In this document: positions 34,890 through 43,828 of the stretch, piece by piece
How the letters are laid out: the number at the start of each line of letters is the position of its first letter
How positions within the stretch are numbered: position 1 is the first letter of the stretch
Assembly: GCA_021732845.1 (NCBI GenBank)
Contig: JAKFUF010000152.1
Span: forward strand, 1 to 46,714
Length of the DNA: 46,714 nt
From: Planctomycetaceae bacterium
Lineage (GTDB): Bacteria > Planctomycetota > Planctomycetia > Planctomycetales > Planctomycetaceae
Direction: 5' to 3'
Position numbers and translations under genes: made by a program
Notes under the pieces: generated by a model
Seen by the model: the letters and a program-made list of their open reading frames with translations, nothing else
Database searches by the model: none
What the model was told of the DNA's origin: nothing

Positions 34890-35933
34890 ATGCACTCGAT
34901 CTCACGCTTCGAATCCAATCTGCTCAAGATTCTCCGCTGCCTGCTGCGGCGGGCACCGATGGAGCAATTTGTCGGGTTGGTGCTGATCGAACTGGACCGG
35001 CCGCCCTGTTTGAGCCGCGCGTGCATGGACTTGATCCAGAACCATCTCACCAACGGGTGCCTGGAAATCCTCGTGAAGGGCGGCGGATGGAAAGCCGAAC
35101 GCTTTCTCTCCCGCCGTCAGGTCCGCTCGGGACGGCTCTGGGAGCGGACCGACCCGGAAGAGTTGGGGCTGACCTTTTCCCTCAACTCGCTCCGGCTCCT
35201 GGTGTGGCTCACCGGTGCCGATCCAAGAAACCGCCAATTGAAATTGGCCGAAGGCAGCCTGACGCTGGGGGACCTGTTCCTGCTGTTTCTCACCTATGAT
35301 GCCCTTCGCGTCACGGAAGTTCGTTCTGCGTTACAGAAGTCGCCGCTGTTCGCGAGCCACGCATTGTTGCGGCTGGCGTTCCCGGAAGATTTTTATAACC
35401 GGCAGGAGGTGCCCGACTTCACACCGTGGTTTGATGCCCGCACGACATGGCTGCTCGAAACGCTTCAGCCGTGGCTCGCCGAGCGCTGGCTGGAACAGGA
35501 GCGGAGCAAGCCACTGATGACGGACTGGCAGGAGATGCATCGCGTCGGCGCGGAACAGATCAGCATCCTGGAATCATATCGGGCCTTCGCCGAACAGACC
35601 GGGCGGCGCGACCTCGCCCGGTTTATGCTGATGGTGCTGTCGCGGCTGCTGCAGAACCGGCCCCAAGCGCGGGATTGGGTCAAGAACCTGACGGTCGGGC
35701 AACTGCGCGTCGCCGACCGGATGTCCGCCTATCAATCGGCCCTTGGCTTCCTCACCCAGATCCACGCGCTGGCGCAATGGACACAGCAAACCCGGAACGT
35801 GAGCTACCTCGATCGCGAAGAATACGCAGCCAGCCAGTTGTGGAAATCCGACTGGGACCGCTGGAACGGCGACCAGTTGGTGCAGATCGTCCAGGGGATG
35901 TCGCATGACCTGGACCCGCTGCAGCAGGCCTGA
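34890..35933 (+). CDS. Hypothetical helix-rich protein of 347 residues
   Basis: Begins MHSISRFESNLLKILRCLLRRAPMEQ and is mostly helical, with no signal peptide or convincing transmembrane helix. Notable stretches are LTLGDLFLLFLTYDALR, HALLRLAFPEDFYNRQEVPDF, WLLETLQPWLAERWLEQE and a Trp-rich C-terminus (QLWKSDWDRWNGDQLVQIV). I do not recognise the family. It could be an accessory domain protein of an ATPase-centred complex, but nothing adjacent supports a specific partner. It follows the SRPBCC gene by 136 bp on the same strand. The coding assignment is strong from length and codon bias. Confidence 0.75.
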   Translation: MHSISRFESNLLKILRCLLRRAPMEQFVGLVLIELDRPPCLSRACMDLIQNHLTNGCLEILVKGGGWKAERFLSRRQVRSGRLWERTDPEELGLTFSLNSLRLLVWLTGADPRNRQLKLAEGSLTLGDLFLLFLTYDALRVTEVRSALQKSPLFASHALLRLAFPEDFYNRQEVPDFTPWFDARTTWLLETLQPWLAERWLEQERSKPLMTDWQEMHRVGAEQISILESYRAFAEQTGRRDLARFMLMVLSRLLQNRPQARDWVKNLTVGQLRVADRMSAYQSALGFLTQIHALAQWTQQTRNVSYLDREEYAASQLWKSDWDRWNGDQLVQIVQGMSHDLDPLQQA

Positions 35934-35981
35934 AAAATCCCGCCTTGGCGGTCATGGCCGTCCGACAATCTTCAAGATTGA

Positions 35982-36068
35982 CGTGTCCGACAAATGTCCA
36001 TTTGCTGGTTTCAGCGCAATTTCAAATTTCAGATTTCAAATTTCACAGTAAAATACCTTTTCGCGACA
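35982..36068. repeat. Dispersed AT-rich intergenic repeat, copy 2
   Basis: The 37 bases 36018-36054 are identical to 2867-2903, and the flanks are similar (TCCGACAAA before; CTTTT then GCGACA after). This copy lies in the 203-bp gap between the unknown protein gene and the reductase gene, again next to gene 3' ends. The rest of the gap holds no visible gene. Confidence 0.8.
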
Positions 36069-36136
36069 TCAGGCCTTCCGGGCAAGAGTTACGTACGTCG
36101 CTGCGGAGGCGTGAACGATAGTTCGATGTGGACACC

Positions 36137-36673
36137 TCAAGACTGGGCAGGAACGTACGTCAACCGCATCACATTCTCGTCGATGCGGTCATGCGTCATG
36201 AGGCGGAGCGGCGGTCGGGGTCCGGCGAAATAGGGATTGCCGCGACCCAGCACGACGGGGTGCAGGTAGATGCGGTACTCATCAATCAGGCCCAGTTCGG
36301 TGAGGCTGCGCGCCAAGTCCGGGCCGGCAACTTCGATCTCCCCGTCGCGCCCGGCCTTCAACGCGCGGATCGCACCCTCCAGGTCAGGACCAACCAGCGT
36401 GGCGTTGGGGCCGACCGACTTCAACGAGCGCGAGACGACCCATTTCGGCTGGACCCTCCACGCCGCGGCAAAGGCATGTTCGTCTGCAGTCCATTCAGGG
36501 TGGTCCTCGTCCCAGTACCGCATGATCTCATAAATTTTGCGACCGTAGATGCTGCCCGCCTGCCCCTCAGCCTCCTTGATGAAGTGGCGGAAAAGCGTGA
36601 CGCTTGGGCCAAACTCGGTATGGTCGACGTAGCCATCCAGGGATTGGTTCATTCCGAACACGAGCTTGGCCAT
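36137..36673 (-). CDS. Dihydrofolate reductase / RibD C-terminal family protein
   Basis: 178 residues with the RibD_C-like pattern: LVFGMNQSLDGYVDH, GSIYGRKIYEIMRYWDE, KWVVSRSLKSVGPNATLV, DGEIEVAGPDLARSLTELGLIDEYRIYLHPVVLGRGNPYF. Such proteins are NADPH-dependent reductases of unknown substrate (YyaP/YwjB-like). AGGGAG lies upstream of the ATG at 36673. It stands alone; the 273-bp gap upstream holds no convincing gene. Confidence 0.9.
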   Translation of the reverse strand: MAKLVFGMNQSLDGYVDHTEFGPSVTLFRHFIKEAEGQAGSIYGRKIYEIMRYWDEDHPEWTADEHAFAAAWRVQPKWVVSRSLKSVGPNATLVGPDLEGAIRALKAGRDGEIEVAGPDLARSLTELGLIDEYRIYLHPVVLGRGNPYFAGPRPPLRLMTHDRIDENVMRLTYVPAQS

Positions 36674-36946
36674 GTCACTCCCTTTCCTCGCCCGGAATTT
36701 CGGCGATGATTTATCCCAACCGGGTCATCAGTGAGGTCAAAAATCGAAGTCCAGCCGCCAGCACAAGGCCGGTCGTATTGCAGATGACAGAGATGATCGT
36801 GTTCATGCAATGTGTCCGACTCATCTTTGGCCATGCTTCCAAGAATCCCCGTCAGCAGATGGTCTCCCGACTTGGGCAATTCGATCAAACCGGATGCTAA
36901 CGCAAGTCGGCTCATTGGATGAACACTGCGTCGAAAGCCGAAGGGC

Positions 36947-38680
36947 CTATCTCCACATCGATTCTGGCGGCGTCCGACTCAGGCTGGCCGGGGCCGTGAA
37001 ACGCAGAAAAACCAGGTTTGGTGTGTCATGCGTGGTGGCGGGATGCGGGGGGATTGTTTCCAGGACGAAGACATTCCCCATGGGGGCCAACTGGGTGATC
37101 AGTGGCTCAATGGTCAGGACGAGCAGATCCCGCTCCACGCACAGATAGGGGAGGATGTCGTCGTCGGTCTCGCAGCGAATCATGGGGTCGTCCATGTAGT
37201 AAGCCACGGGCGACTGTCCCATGCCGTAGAGGCAGATCTTTGCGTTCGGATGTGCCTGGCGAAGAGTGCGGGCGAATTCGGCGGCCGGAAGCCGGTAATC
37301 CCGCACCGGCATCATCGCGCCCATCATCGTCGTGTGGCTCACCAAGAACAGCATGACCGCCGTCAACCCCGCCATGGCTGGTTTGCGCTTCGCCAAGAGC
37401 CACAACAGGCCACAGCCACCCACCAACAGCGTGGCGGCGAGCAGCAGCGTTGGGGCCTGCAGCATCGGCCAGTGACGGGTCACCTTGAGCGACACGATCG
37501 TCAGTCCAACAAGGAGTCCAGGCACAACCGCCAGGGGGACCCATCGGGGAAGTTGATACTGGCGTGTTTTCAGGTCCTGCAAGATGGCGGCCAGTGTTGG
37601 TGACAACAGCAGCACCAGTGCCGGCAGGGCCGGAATGATGTAGTTTTTATGTTTGTTGGCGGACAGGCTGAGCAGCACCGTCTGCACGATGATCCACGTC
37701 CACAAGAACCGCTCGCGCGACTGTCCGCTGCAGGGCACCTTTGGTTCCAGTGTCTGGCTGGCCCGCCGCCACGAATCACGCAGCATCCACGGCAACAGCA
37801 AGATTCCCGGAAACGCCAGGCTGGGGATGATCTGCAGGAAATGCCATGCCGGCTCGCGGTTCATTTCCCCCATGGCACGCCCGAGCGTTTCATGCCGCCA
37901 GATGGCGTACGCATAGTCAACGCGCTGGAGAATCAACTCGGGCCAGCTCAGTGCCAGGGCACAAAACAAGAGCACGCCCAGGGGATTGAACAGATTGAGG
38001 AAGCGGCCCGGCCGACGGTCCACGATCCAGTACACAAGAATCGGAGCCACGACCAGCACCGGGCCAAAATGAAACTTTGCCAGAGCCAGGATCCCCAACA
38101 GCCCGTAGATCGCGAGCCACCGGCCGCGTGCCCGCCATCGATTGGCGGCGGTGAGCGGATCCGGTTGCTCGATCACTAGAAACATGCAGACGGTCATCAA
38201 CAGGCATTGCAGCATGTCGACCGTGGCTTCCCGGCTATACAAGGTGTGATAGACCGTCGTCGTCTGGATCAGCATCGCGCAGATGCCAGCGGCCCGGCCA
38301 TACCAGCGCATCGCCCACCACCCCAACAGTGCCACCAGGGCCACACTTGAGATGGCGGCGGGCAGGCGGCAGGTAAACTCCGTCGTGCCCCCCAGGGCGA
38401 GGGCAGTCAGCGAAGCGGTCCAGTACCCCAGCGGAGGCTTGGTCAACCTGGGCAGGCCGCCAAAGCGTGGCACAATCCAGTCGCCACTCTCGACCATCTC
38501 CCGCGTGGTCACGACCAAATAGGCTTCGTGACTGGTCAGCGTCCGGCCCTGGCCGAGATAGAAGAACGGCACAACCAGGGCGCAGAGTACAGCCGCACAC
38601 AATGCAATCGCCGCTTCGCGACTGAGCCCCGCCCAGGCCATCCCGGGCCGCTGCCGCAATCCGAGCGATGGAGATTGCAT
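36947..38680 (-). CDS. ArnT/GT39-like membrane glycosyltransferase
   Basis: 577 residues from the ATG at 38680, with about 11-12 hydrophobic segments and a C-terminal soluble domain. The first periplasmic loop has LTSHEAYLVVTTREMVESGDWIVPRF and LPRLTKPPLGYW, typical of the ArnT/PMT GT-C family, which transfers sugars from polyprenyl-phosphate donors in the inner membrane. In ArnT the loop carries an Asp-Glu pair; here it reads His-Glu (SHEA), which may alter catalysis. SANKHKNYIIPALPALVLLL is the usual KxxxYxxPxxP-type motif. An alternative start is the ATG at 38641. The acceptor is unknown. Confidence 0.87.
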   Translation of the reverse strand: MQSPSLGLRQRPGMAWAGLSREAAIALCAAVLCALVVPFFYLGQGRTLTSHEAYLVVTTREMVESGDWIVPRFGGLPRLTKPPLGYWTASLTALALGGTTEFTCRLPAAISSVALVALLGWWAMRWYGRAAGICAMLIQTTTVYHTLYSREATVDMLQCLLMTVCMFLVIEQPDPLTAANRWRARGRWLAIYGLLGILALAKFHFGPVLVVAPILVYWIVDRRPGRFLNLFNPLGVLLFCALALSWPELILQRVDYAYAIWRHETLGRAMGEMNREPAWHFLQIIPSLAFPGILLLPWMLRDSWRRASQTLEPKVPCSGQSRERFLWTWIIVQTVLLSLSANKHKNYIIPALPALVLLLSPTLAAILQDLKTRQYQLPRWVPLAVVPGLLVGLTIVSLKVTRHWPMLQAPTLLLAATLLVGGCGLLWLLAKRKPAMAGLTAVMLFLVSHTTMMGAMMPVRDYRLPAAEFARTLRQAHPNAKICLYGMGQSPVAYYMDDPMIRCETDDDILPYLCVERDLLVLTIEPLITQLAPMGNVFVLETIPPHPATTHDTPNLVFLRFTAPASLSRTPPESMWR

Positions 38681-38953
38681 GGAAGCGACGGAAATGGGCG
38701 AGACGACTTCAGCCACGACGACTCTTTTTGCACGCAGATGAACCCTGGCAGCCCCGATTTGGGGCTGTTCCGGCCGGCGGTTTATTCCAAATCCTCTGGT
38801 TCTGTCAAGTTCGGTTGCCAGCAGTGCGAACTCACACAACGACTAAAACGGGCAACCGCACTGAGGTGTCGGGCAAACTTCGGTCACTCGGCTCAATCTG
38901 CGATTGTCCTGACCATCGCGTGATTGTCTTGGCACCGGCGGGCCATGGTCCCC

Positions 38954-40561
38954 TTAGAGGTGACTGCCGATCCCCTCGAGCAATTCCCGCACCTTCGCGG
39001 GATCGATCGGCTTGACCAGGTGAATGGCGAAGCCGGCCTCCTTGGTTCTCTGCCGGTCCTTCTCCTGGCCCCATCCGGTGAGGGCCACCAGTTTGGTGGC
39101 GTTCAATTCGGGCATTTGACGCAGCCGGCGGGCGGTTTCAAAGCCGTCCATGCGCGCCATTCCCAAATCCAGCAGGATCAGCTCCGGCTGAAAGGCCTGT
39201 GCGATCTCGATGCCCGCGATGCCGTCGTGCGCCGTCCTGACTGTGTGTCCGTAGAGCGACAACAGCATCGACAGGCTCATCGCCGCATCGGTGTTGTCGT
39301 CCACCACGAGAATTCTGCGGGAGACACTTTGAGCCACGGCTGGCTCGGGGTCGGGATCCAGGCTCAACGGACTGGCTTCGGCATCGAGCGGCAGCCGCAC
39401 GGTGAATTCCGCGCCTTGTCCGTCCCCCGCGCTGTGGGCTGCGATGGTTCCCCCGTGCATTTCCACCAGCCGCCGGACCAGGTTCAGCCCGATCCCCAAG
39501 CCGCCCTGCGACCGCTTCAAATGCCGGTTGACCTGGGTGAACAGTTCAAACACTCGATGCTGCATCTCGGCGGGGATGCCCATCCCGTTGTCGCGCACGC
39601 GGATGACCACCGCAGGCCCGTCGGCCGTCGCCGTGAGGTGGATTTCGCCACCCTCCGGCGTGTACTTGGCGGCATTGTTCAACAGGTTCGCAACGACCTG
39701 CGTGAGCCGCACCGGGTCCGCCTTCATCATCAGTGGCTCAGAAGGCAGATCGACCTGGAATTGATGCCGAGCCGCCTGGATGATCGGGTGGCTGGTTTCC
39801 ACCGCGAATTGCAGGATTTCCCCGAGGTCGACCTGCTCAAGGTGCAGGTCCAGCTTGCCTTCGCTGATGCGGCGAACGTCCATCAAGTCATCCACGAGGC
39901 GAACGAGGTGATTCACCTGGCGTTCGACCACGGACTGAATCTCTTGAAACCGCGGGTCGGGGGCACCCATCGTGCGCAGGACCTGGATGGCACTGCGGAT
40001 GGGGGCCAGCGGGTTGCGGAGTTCATGGGCGAGGGTCGCCAGGAATTCGTCCTTGCGGCGGTCGCTCTCCTGCAGCGCCCGCGCGTACTGCTGGCTTTCT
40101 TCCAGCAGGCGGGAGTTTTCACTGATGGCCGCCCGCAGTTCGTCGCGCTGGCGGGCGACCTCCTGCTGCTGACGGTACAGCTCGAAAAAGACATCGGCCT
40201 TGTTCTTGAGGACATCCGTTTCGATCGGCTTGTGCAGAAAGTCGACGGCCCCGGCCTCGTAGCCCCGGAACCGCCGCTGTCGGTCGGCGGTGCCGGCGGT
40301 GAGAAAAATGATCGGGACGCGCCGGGTGCGCTCCGTCCCGCGCATCACTTCGGCGAGTTCAAACCCGTCCATCCCCGGCATCTGCACGTCGACCAAGGCC
40401 AGTGCGATCTCATGCTTCAGCAGGAATTCCAGCGCGAGCGGTCCAGAACGGGCCTTCAGCAGCACCAGCCCCGGCCGCCTGAGCAGGGCTTCCAGCGCGA
40501 TGAGATTCTCCTCAATGTCATCGACGAGCAGGAAGTAAACAGTGTCGGTGGAACTGATCAT
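38954..40561 (-). CDS. REC-HisKA-HATPase-REC hybrid histidine kinase
   Basis: 535 residues, cytoplasmic (no transmembrane helix). Order: an N-terminal receiver (phospho-acceptor Asp58 in LVDVQMPGMDG), a coiled coil (about 120-165), HisKA with His179 in LATLAHELRNPLAP, HATPase (NLLNNAAKYT, VRDNGMGIP, GGLGIGLNLVRRLVEMHGG), and a C-terminal receiver with Asp465 in LLDLGMARMDGFE. The last motif has Ala where Pro is usual (GMPRMDG). This layout is often encoded with CheB/CheR genes. Indeed its ATG overlaps the TGA of a decayed cheB gene just upstream. Signal input is probably through the first receiver from another kinase. Confidence 0.92.
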   Translation of the reverse strand: MISSTDTVYFLLVDDIEENLIALEALLRRPGLVLLKARSGPLALEFLLKHEIALALVDVQMPGMDGFELAEVMRGTERTRRVPIIFLTAGTADRQRRFRGYEAGAVDFLHKPIETDVLKNKADVFFELYRQQQEVARQRDELRAAISENSRLLEESQQYARALQESDRRKDEFLATLAHELRNPLAPIRSAIQVLRTMGAPDPRFQEIQSVVERQVNHLVRLVDDLMDVRRISEGKLDLHLEQVDLGEILQFAVETSHPIIQAARHQFQVDLPSEPLMMKADPVRLTQVVANLLNNAAKYTPEGGEIHLTATADGPAVVIRVRDNGMGIPAEMQHRVFELFTQVNRHLKRSQGGLGIGLNLVRRLVEMHGGTIAAHSAGDGQGAEFTVRLPLDAEASPLSLDPDPEPAVAQSVSRRILVVDDNTDAAMSLSMLLSLYGHTVRTAHDGIAGIEIAQAFQPELILLDLGMARMDGFETARRLRQMPELNATKLVALTGWGQEKDRQRTKEAGFAIHLVKPIDPAKVRELLEGIGSHL

Positions 40562-40781
40562 CTGTGGGAAGCCACCTGCTTGAGGTATGTCACAATCTCC
40601 TCCAGGCTGTGCGCCAGGGCCTGTGGACAGGCTTCCAGCGCGGCCTGAGGCATCGCCGCGGAGTGGGACGCTGCACCAGTGCCGTTCCTCCAGAATCCAC
40701 CACCGCCTTCAAACCCCGTGCTCCATCGGCGCTGGCCCCGGAAAGAAGCACGCCGACCAGCCCGGCACCGGCCTTCGGCCA
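40558..40781 (-). pseudogene. Decayed 3' end of a cheB methylesterase gene
   Basis: Two minus-strand frames together rebuild the end of a CheB methylesterase. Frame one (from about 40781) gives AGLVGVLLSGASADGARGLKAV then DSGGTALVQ, including the DG motif with the catalytic Asp. Frame two gives AASHSAAMPQAALEACPQA then LAHSLEEIVTYLKQVA and ends at the TGA at 40558-40560. The frame changes near 40675, most simply by a small deletion after ALVQ. The N-terminal part with the catalytic Ser and His is missing; the LuxR-type gene ends at 40817. The TGA overlaps the hybrid kinase ATG, a fossil of a cheB-kinase operon. Confidence 0.72.
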
Positions 40782-40816
40782 GCATCTTGAAGCGTGCCTT
40801 TATTCCTTGTCCGGCC

Positions 40817-41368
40817 CTAAGAGACCTCGTCAATCCGCAGGCCCTTTCCCCGCGCCCATTGGGAGATCAATTGTCCGCGCGTTGTAACAGACATTCTCTT
40901 GTAGATCGCCTTGGCATGGCTATGAACAGTTTCGCGGCTGATTCCCAGGCGGTCGGCGATGTCGCGTTCATCGTGGCCCTCCAGCAGCAGGACATAGACA
41001 CGGCTCTGGGCGGGCGTCAACAACGAAATCGTGCCTTCCCGCACGGTTCTTGGCGAACGCTTTCGCGCAGGCGTTGTGAGCCGCTTGATCACCCTGAGCG
41101 CATGGGAGGCCGAAGTGGCCGACGCGACGAATTTCCTCGCGGCCGCCAGGACCGTTTCGACATCCTCGGCGATGGCAATCAATTCGACGGCCAATGCCAG
41201 AGTCCGAGCGTGGGAGGCCGGTTTCCCCGACATCAGGTTGGCAAATTCCGCTTTCGCGTTCCACGACGCGGGGGCTGGCCGCTTCTTGCCGACGGTGGTT
41301 GTGTTCTTGCTGATGGCAACACCCCATGGCTGGTTGAGGTCTTGTGCGGGTATCAACACCGTCATCAT
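40817..41368 (-). CDS. LuxR-type helix-turn-helix regulator
   Basis: 183 residues. The C-terminal ~60 residues are a LuxR/GerE DNA-binding domain: LLTPAQSRVYVLLLEGHDERDIADRLGISRETVHSHAKAIYKRMSV. The N-terminal ~110 residues have no receiver or sensor motif that I recognise; they include ARTLALAVELIAIAEDVETVLAAARKF. The ATG at 41368 overlaps the TGA of the NHL-repeat gene by four bases (ATGA), so it is translationally coupled. It probably regulates this group of genes or a distant target; no cognate site was identified. Confidence 0.85.
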   Translation of the reverse strand: MMTVLIPAQDLNQPWGVAISKNTTTVGKKRPAPASWNAKAEFANLMSGKPASHARTLALAVELIAIAEDVETVLAAARKFVASATSASHALRVIKRLTTPARKRSPRTVREGTISLLTPAQSRVYVLLLEGHDERDIADRLGISRETVHSHAKAIYKRMSVTTRGQLISQWARGKGLRIDEVS

Positions 41369-42471
41369 TTCGCGCGTTCAATCTTCAGCACGCGGTGGTT
41401 CCCGCTGTCGGAGATGTACAATATTCCCTGCCCATCCACCACCACTCCGTGTGGCTGGAACAGCTCCGCCTGCAATGGCGGTCCGCCCACGCCCGTGGCT
41501 CCTTTTTTGCCAGTCCCAGCGATGCGCACAATCTTGCCATCGTGCGGGGTGTAGCGGCGGATGACGTGGTTCTCGGTGTCGGCGATGAGCAGCCCGCCGT
41601 CGCGGTCGAGGCACAGGTGCTTCGGCCCATTGAGCTGTGCCGACCTGGCCTCGCCTCCATCGCCCATCGAGCCGGCCTTGCCGTTGCCGATCAGCGTCTT
41701 GATCTTGCCCGCGGGATCCACCACTCGCAACGCATGACCGCCGCGCTCCAGAATGTAGATGTTGCCCGCCGCGTCGGCGCAGGCCGCGCGGGGATCCACC
41801 AGGGGAGCCTCCGTTGCCACGGCCCCGTCCATCGGAACTCCCTTCTGGCCGTTGCCAGCCACGGTTGAGATCAGTCCGGTCTTGAGATCGACCACACGAA
41901 TCTTGCGATCGTCCAGATCGGTGAGCAGCAGCTTGGTTTTATCCGGATTGAAGGCGATGCAGTAGATCGCCCCCACCACGGCCTCGGCGGCCGGTACCTT
42001 GTCCGCCTTGTCACCCTTGGCTCCGGTGCCGGCAAACGCGGTGATGATCCCGGTTGTGGCATCAATCCGGCGAACGCGGTTGTTCAGTGTGTCAGCCACC
42101 AGGATGTGGCCGGCCGCATCGACCGCCACGGCATGCATGGCGTTGAACGTCGCCATTGCGGCGGGACCGCCATCCCCGCTGTTCCCCTTGGCACCGGTTC
42201 CGCCATGATGCCGCAACACGCCCTTGGTGTCGATCTTGAAGACATGGTGGCCGGAAATCTCGACGAGGAACGCCTCGCCGGCCGCATTGAAGTCGACACC
42301 GAACGGCCCGTCCAGCTTCGCCTGGGTGGCTGGCACGTCAGCCGTACCGGCACCGCCGCCGGCGACCAACACAAGGCGGTCCTCTGCCTGGGCCGCCACA
42401 GAACAACATAGCCCGACACAGCCGGTCAGCACACACAAGGCGAGTGCCCGCACAAGACGCATGTCATTCAT
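41365..42471 (-). CDS. Secreted NHL-repeat beta-propeller protein
   Basis: About 368 residues with a signal peptide (LVRALALCVLTGCVGLCCSVAAQAED) and about six NHL repeats, for example GPFGVDFNAAGEAFLVEISGHHVFKID, HAVAVDAAGHILVADTLNNRVRRID, GPKHLCLDRDGGLLIADTENHVIRRY and HGVVVDGQGILYISDSGNHRVLKIE. This makes a six-bladed propeller, probably a periplasmic binding or scaffold protein. ATGs at 42471 and 42462 are both possible; GGAG lies upstream of the first. It follows the membrane protein gene by 40 bp and overlaps the LuxR-type gene. Confidence 0.9.
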   Translation of the reverse strand: MNDMRLVRALALCVLTGCVGLCCSVAAQAEDRLVLVAGGGAGTADVPATQAKLDGPFGVDFNAAGEAFLVEISGHHVFKIDTKGVLRHHGGTGAKGNSGDGGPAAMATFNAMHAVAVDAAGHILVADTLNNRVRRIDATTGIITAFAGTGAKGDKADKVPAAEAVVGAIYCIAFNPDKTKLLLTDLDDRKIRVVDLKTGLISTVAGNGQKGVPMDGAVATEAPLVDPRAACADAAGNIYILERGGHALRVVDPAGKIKTLIGNGKAGSMGDGGEARSAQLNGPKHLCLDRDGGLLIADTENHVIRRYTPHDGKIVRIAGTGKKGATGVGGPPLQAELFQPHGVVVDGQGILYISDSGNHRVLKIERAK

Positions 42472-42511
42472 GGGTGATGACTCCGCGAGGTGAAATGAAT
42501 TGGCCTGCCGC

Positions 42512-43828
42512 TTACGGCAATGAGTCAACGGGTGCTCCCGCCAGACGTTCGCTGCTGACCGGCGGGGGTGGAGCCGTGGCTCCGTTGTCCATCAGGGCCT
42601 GCAGGTGATCGCGCTCCGGATCGGCGACAAACTGAATTTCGTCCAATTCCTTGCCGTCGACCGACCGCCGCAGCAGAAAGTAGATGATCGTGGTCGAAGA
42701 CCAGAACTGGCTGTAGACGAACCCCATCACCAGCACCGCCGCCGCCCGCAGCCAGATCCCGACGAGCACCGGCCCCGGCCCAATTGGGCTTTTCCCCGCC
42801 ACATTGGCGGCCTCCGGCATCAGCACGCGCGGGACAACAAGCGGCGGACTGTCCGCCATGAACGTCCGCGCCGCTTCAAACCCCAGGCCCCACGCCATGG
42901 TGAGCGCGGTCAGGTAGACCACCAGTTGGGTAACAAGCCACACAAAGAACACGGAAAACGAGCTGAACGCGACGCAGACAATGGCATAACCCAAATACTG
43001 CAGCGGCCGTTCGTAGACGTAGTTGAAGCCCCGGCTCAAACCGTCAAAGCCGTCCGTGCCTTCGACGTTGATGGTCGCGAACATCAGCGGCCAGCCGGCA
43101 CTGACGCCGATCAGAATCAGCGTCATCAGGAATCCAGCCACGAGGCCCAGGCCCCAGATGATTCCCACCAGGGTGCTGCCCACGACCGGAATCAACCCCA
43201 ACAAACCCGCCCCCGCGCAGGCCACCCACAGGCCCGCCAATCCTGCCAATGGCAGCAGCGTGGCACAGAAGTAATGCCCAAAATTTCGCAACGAATACCG
43301 CAGGCCGCTCCAGATGCCGATCTGCTGATCGCGGGCGAACTGCACCGCCGCCATCCGCCCCATCGCGCCACCGGCCACGGACCAGACGACCAGCCCCCAG
43401 AACAAGTGCAGGGTGCTATGGGCCATCTCGAACCAGGTGGCATTTCCGCTCAGCAGTTTGACCAGCGGATCGGCGACATCAGTGATCGGGCGGAGACCGA
43501 TCTTCCAGTTGGTGCCAATCCGCTGGAGCGTGTTCCACGGGTCATGCAGCCCGCCGACAACTTCCGCCAGCGGTGCTTCGGCCCGGTCGAGGTGATACTC
43601 CAGCGATTGCTGCCACGGCCAGCGGCTGAGTTCGCGTTCAGCCACCGCCTGCGGGTCGAGAAACCACTGGTCAAAGAGCCACGACCCTCCGGAGTAGGCC
43701 ACGAGGGCCACGCCGGCGAGTACCATTTTCCGCAGATCGACCGCAATCCAGAACGCCCGCAACAGATGGAGCGCGGGGATCAGCCGACGAAAGTCGGGAA
43801 GATCAACGCGTCGAAGGGGCTCTGGCAT
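42512..43828 (-). CDS. Polytopic membrane protein of unknown function
   Basis: 438 residues with about seven hydrophobic segments, including MVLAGVALVAYSGGSWLF, LHLFWGLVVWSVAGGAMGRM, LPLAGLAGLWVACAGAGLLGLIPVVG, GLGLVAGFLMTLILIGVSAGWPL and YAIVCVAFSSFSVFFVWLVTQLV. The motif FATINVEGTDGFDGLSRGFNYVYERPL sits in a cytoplasmic loop and recurs in planctomycete membrane proteins I recall as uncharacterised. The C-terminal tail is soluble and Pro-rich. It is the first gene of the leftward group. Two ATAACGGTCA repeats lie immediately upstream of its ATG. Confidence 0.8.
   Translation of the reverse strand: MPEPLRRVDLPDFRRLIPALHLLRAFWIAVDLRKMVLAGVALVAYSGGSWLFDQWFLDPQAVAERELSRWPWQQSLEYHLDRAEAPLAEVVGGLHDPWNTLQRIGTNWKIGLRPITDVADPLVKLLSGNATWFEMAHSTLHLFWGLVVWSVAGGAMGRMAAVQFARDQQIGIWSGLRYSLRNFGHYFCATLLPLAGLAGLWVACAGAGLLGLIPVVGSTLVGIIWGLGLVAGFLMTLILIGVSAGWPLMFATINVEGTDGFDGLSRGFNYVYERPLQYLGYAIVCVAFSSFSVFFVWLVTQLVVYLTALTMAWGLGFEAARTFMADSPPLVVPRVLMPEAANVAGKSPIGPGPVLVGIWLRAAAVLVMGFVYSQFWSSTTIIYFLLRRSVDGKELDEIQFVADPERDHLQALMDNGATAPPPPVSSERLAGAPVDSLP

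Noticed and set aside
36649-36915. An 88-residue minus-strand frame upstream of the reductase gene
   Set aside because: It overlaps the start of the reductase gene, has no ribosome site, and its composition is not protein-like after residue 35.
40558-40833. An independent 91-residue gene upstream of the hybrid kinase
   Set aside because: Only its last ~35 residues look protein-like, and these match the end of CheB; the first part lies out of frame with the CheB sequence, so it is a pseudogene fragment.
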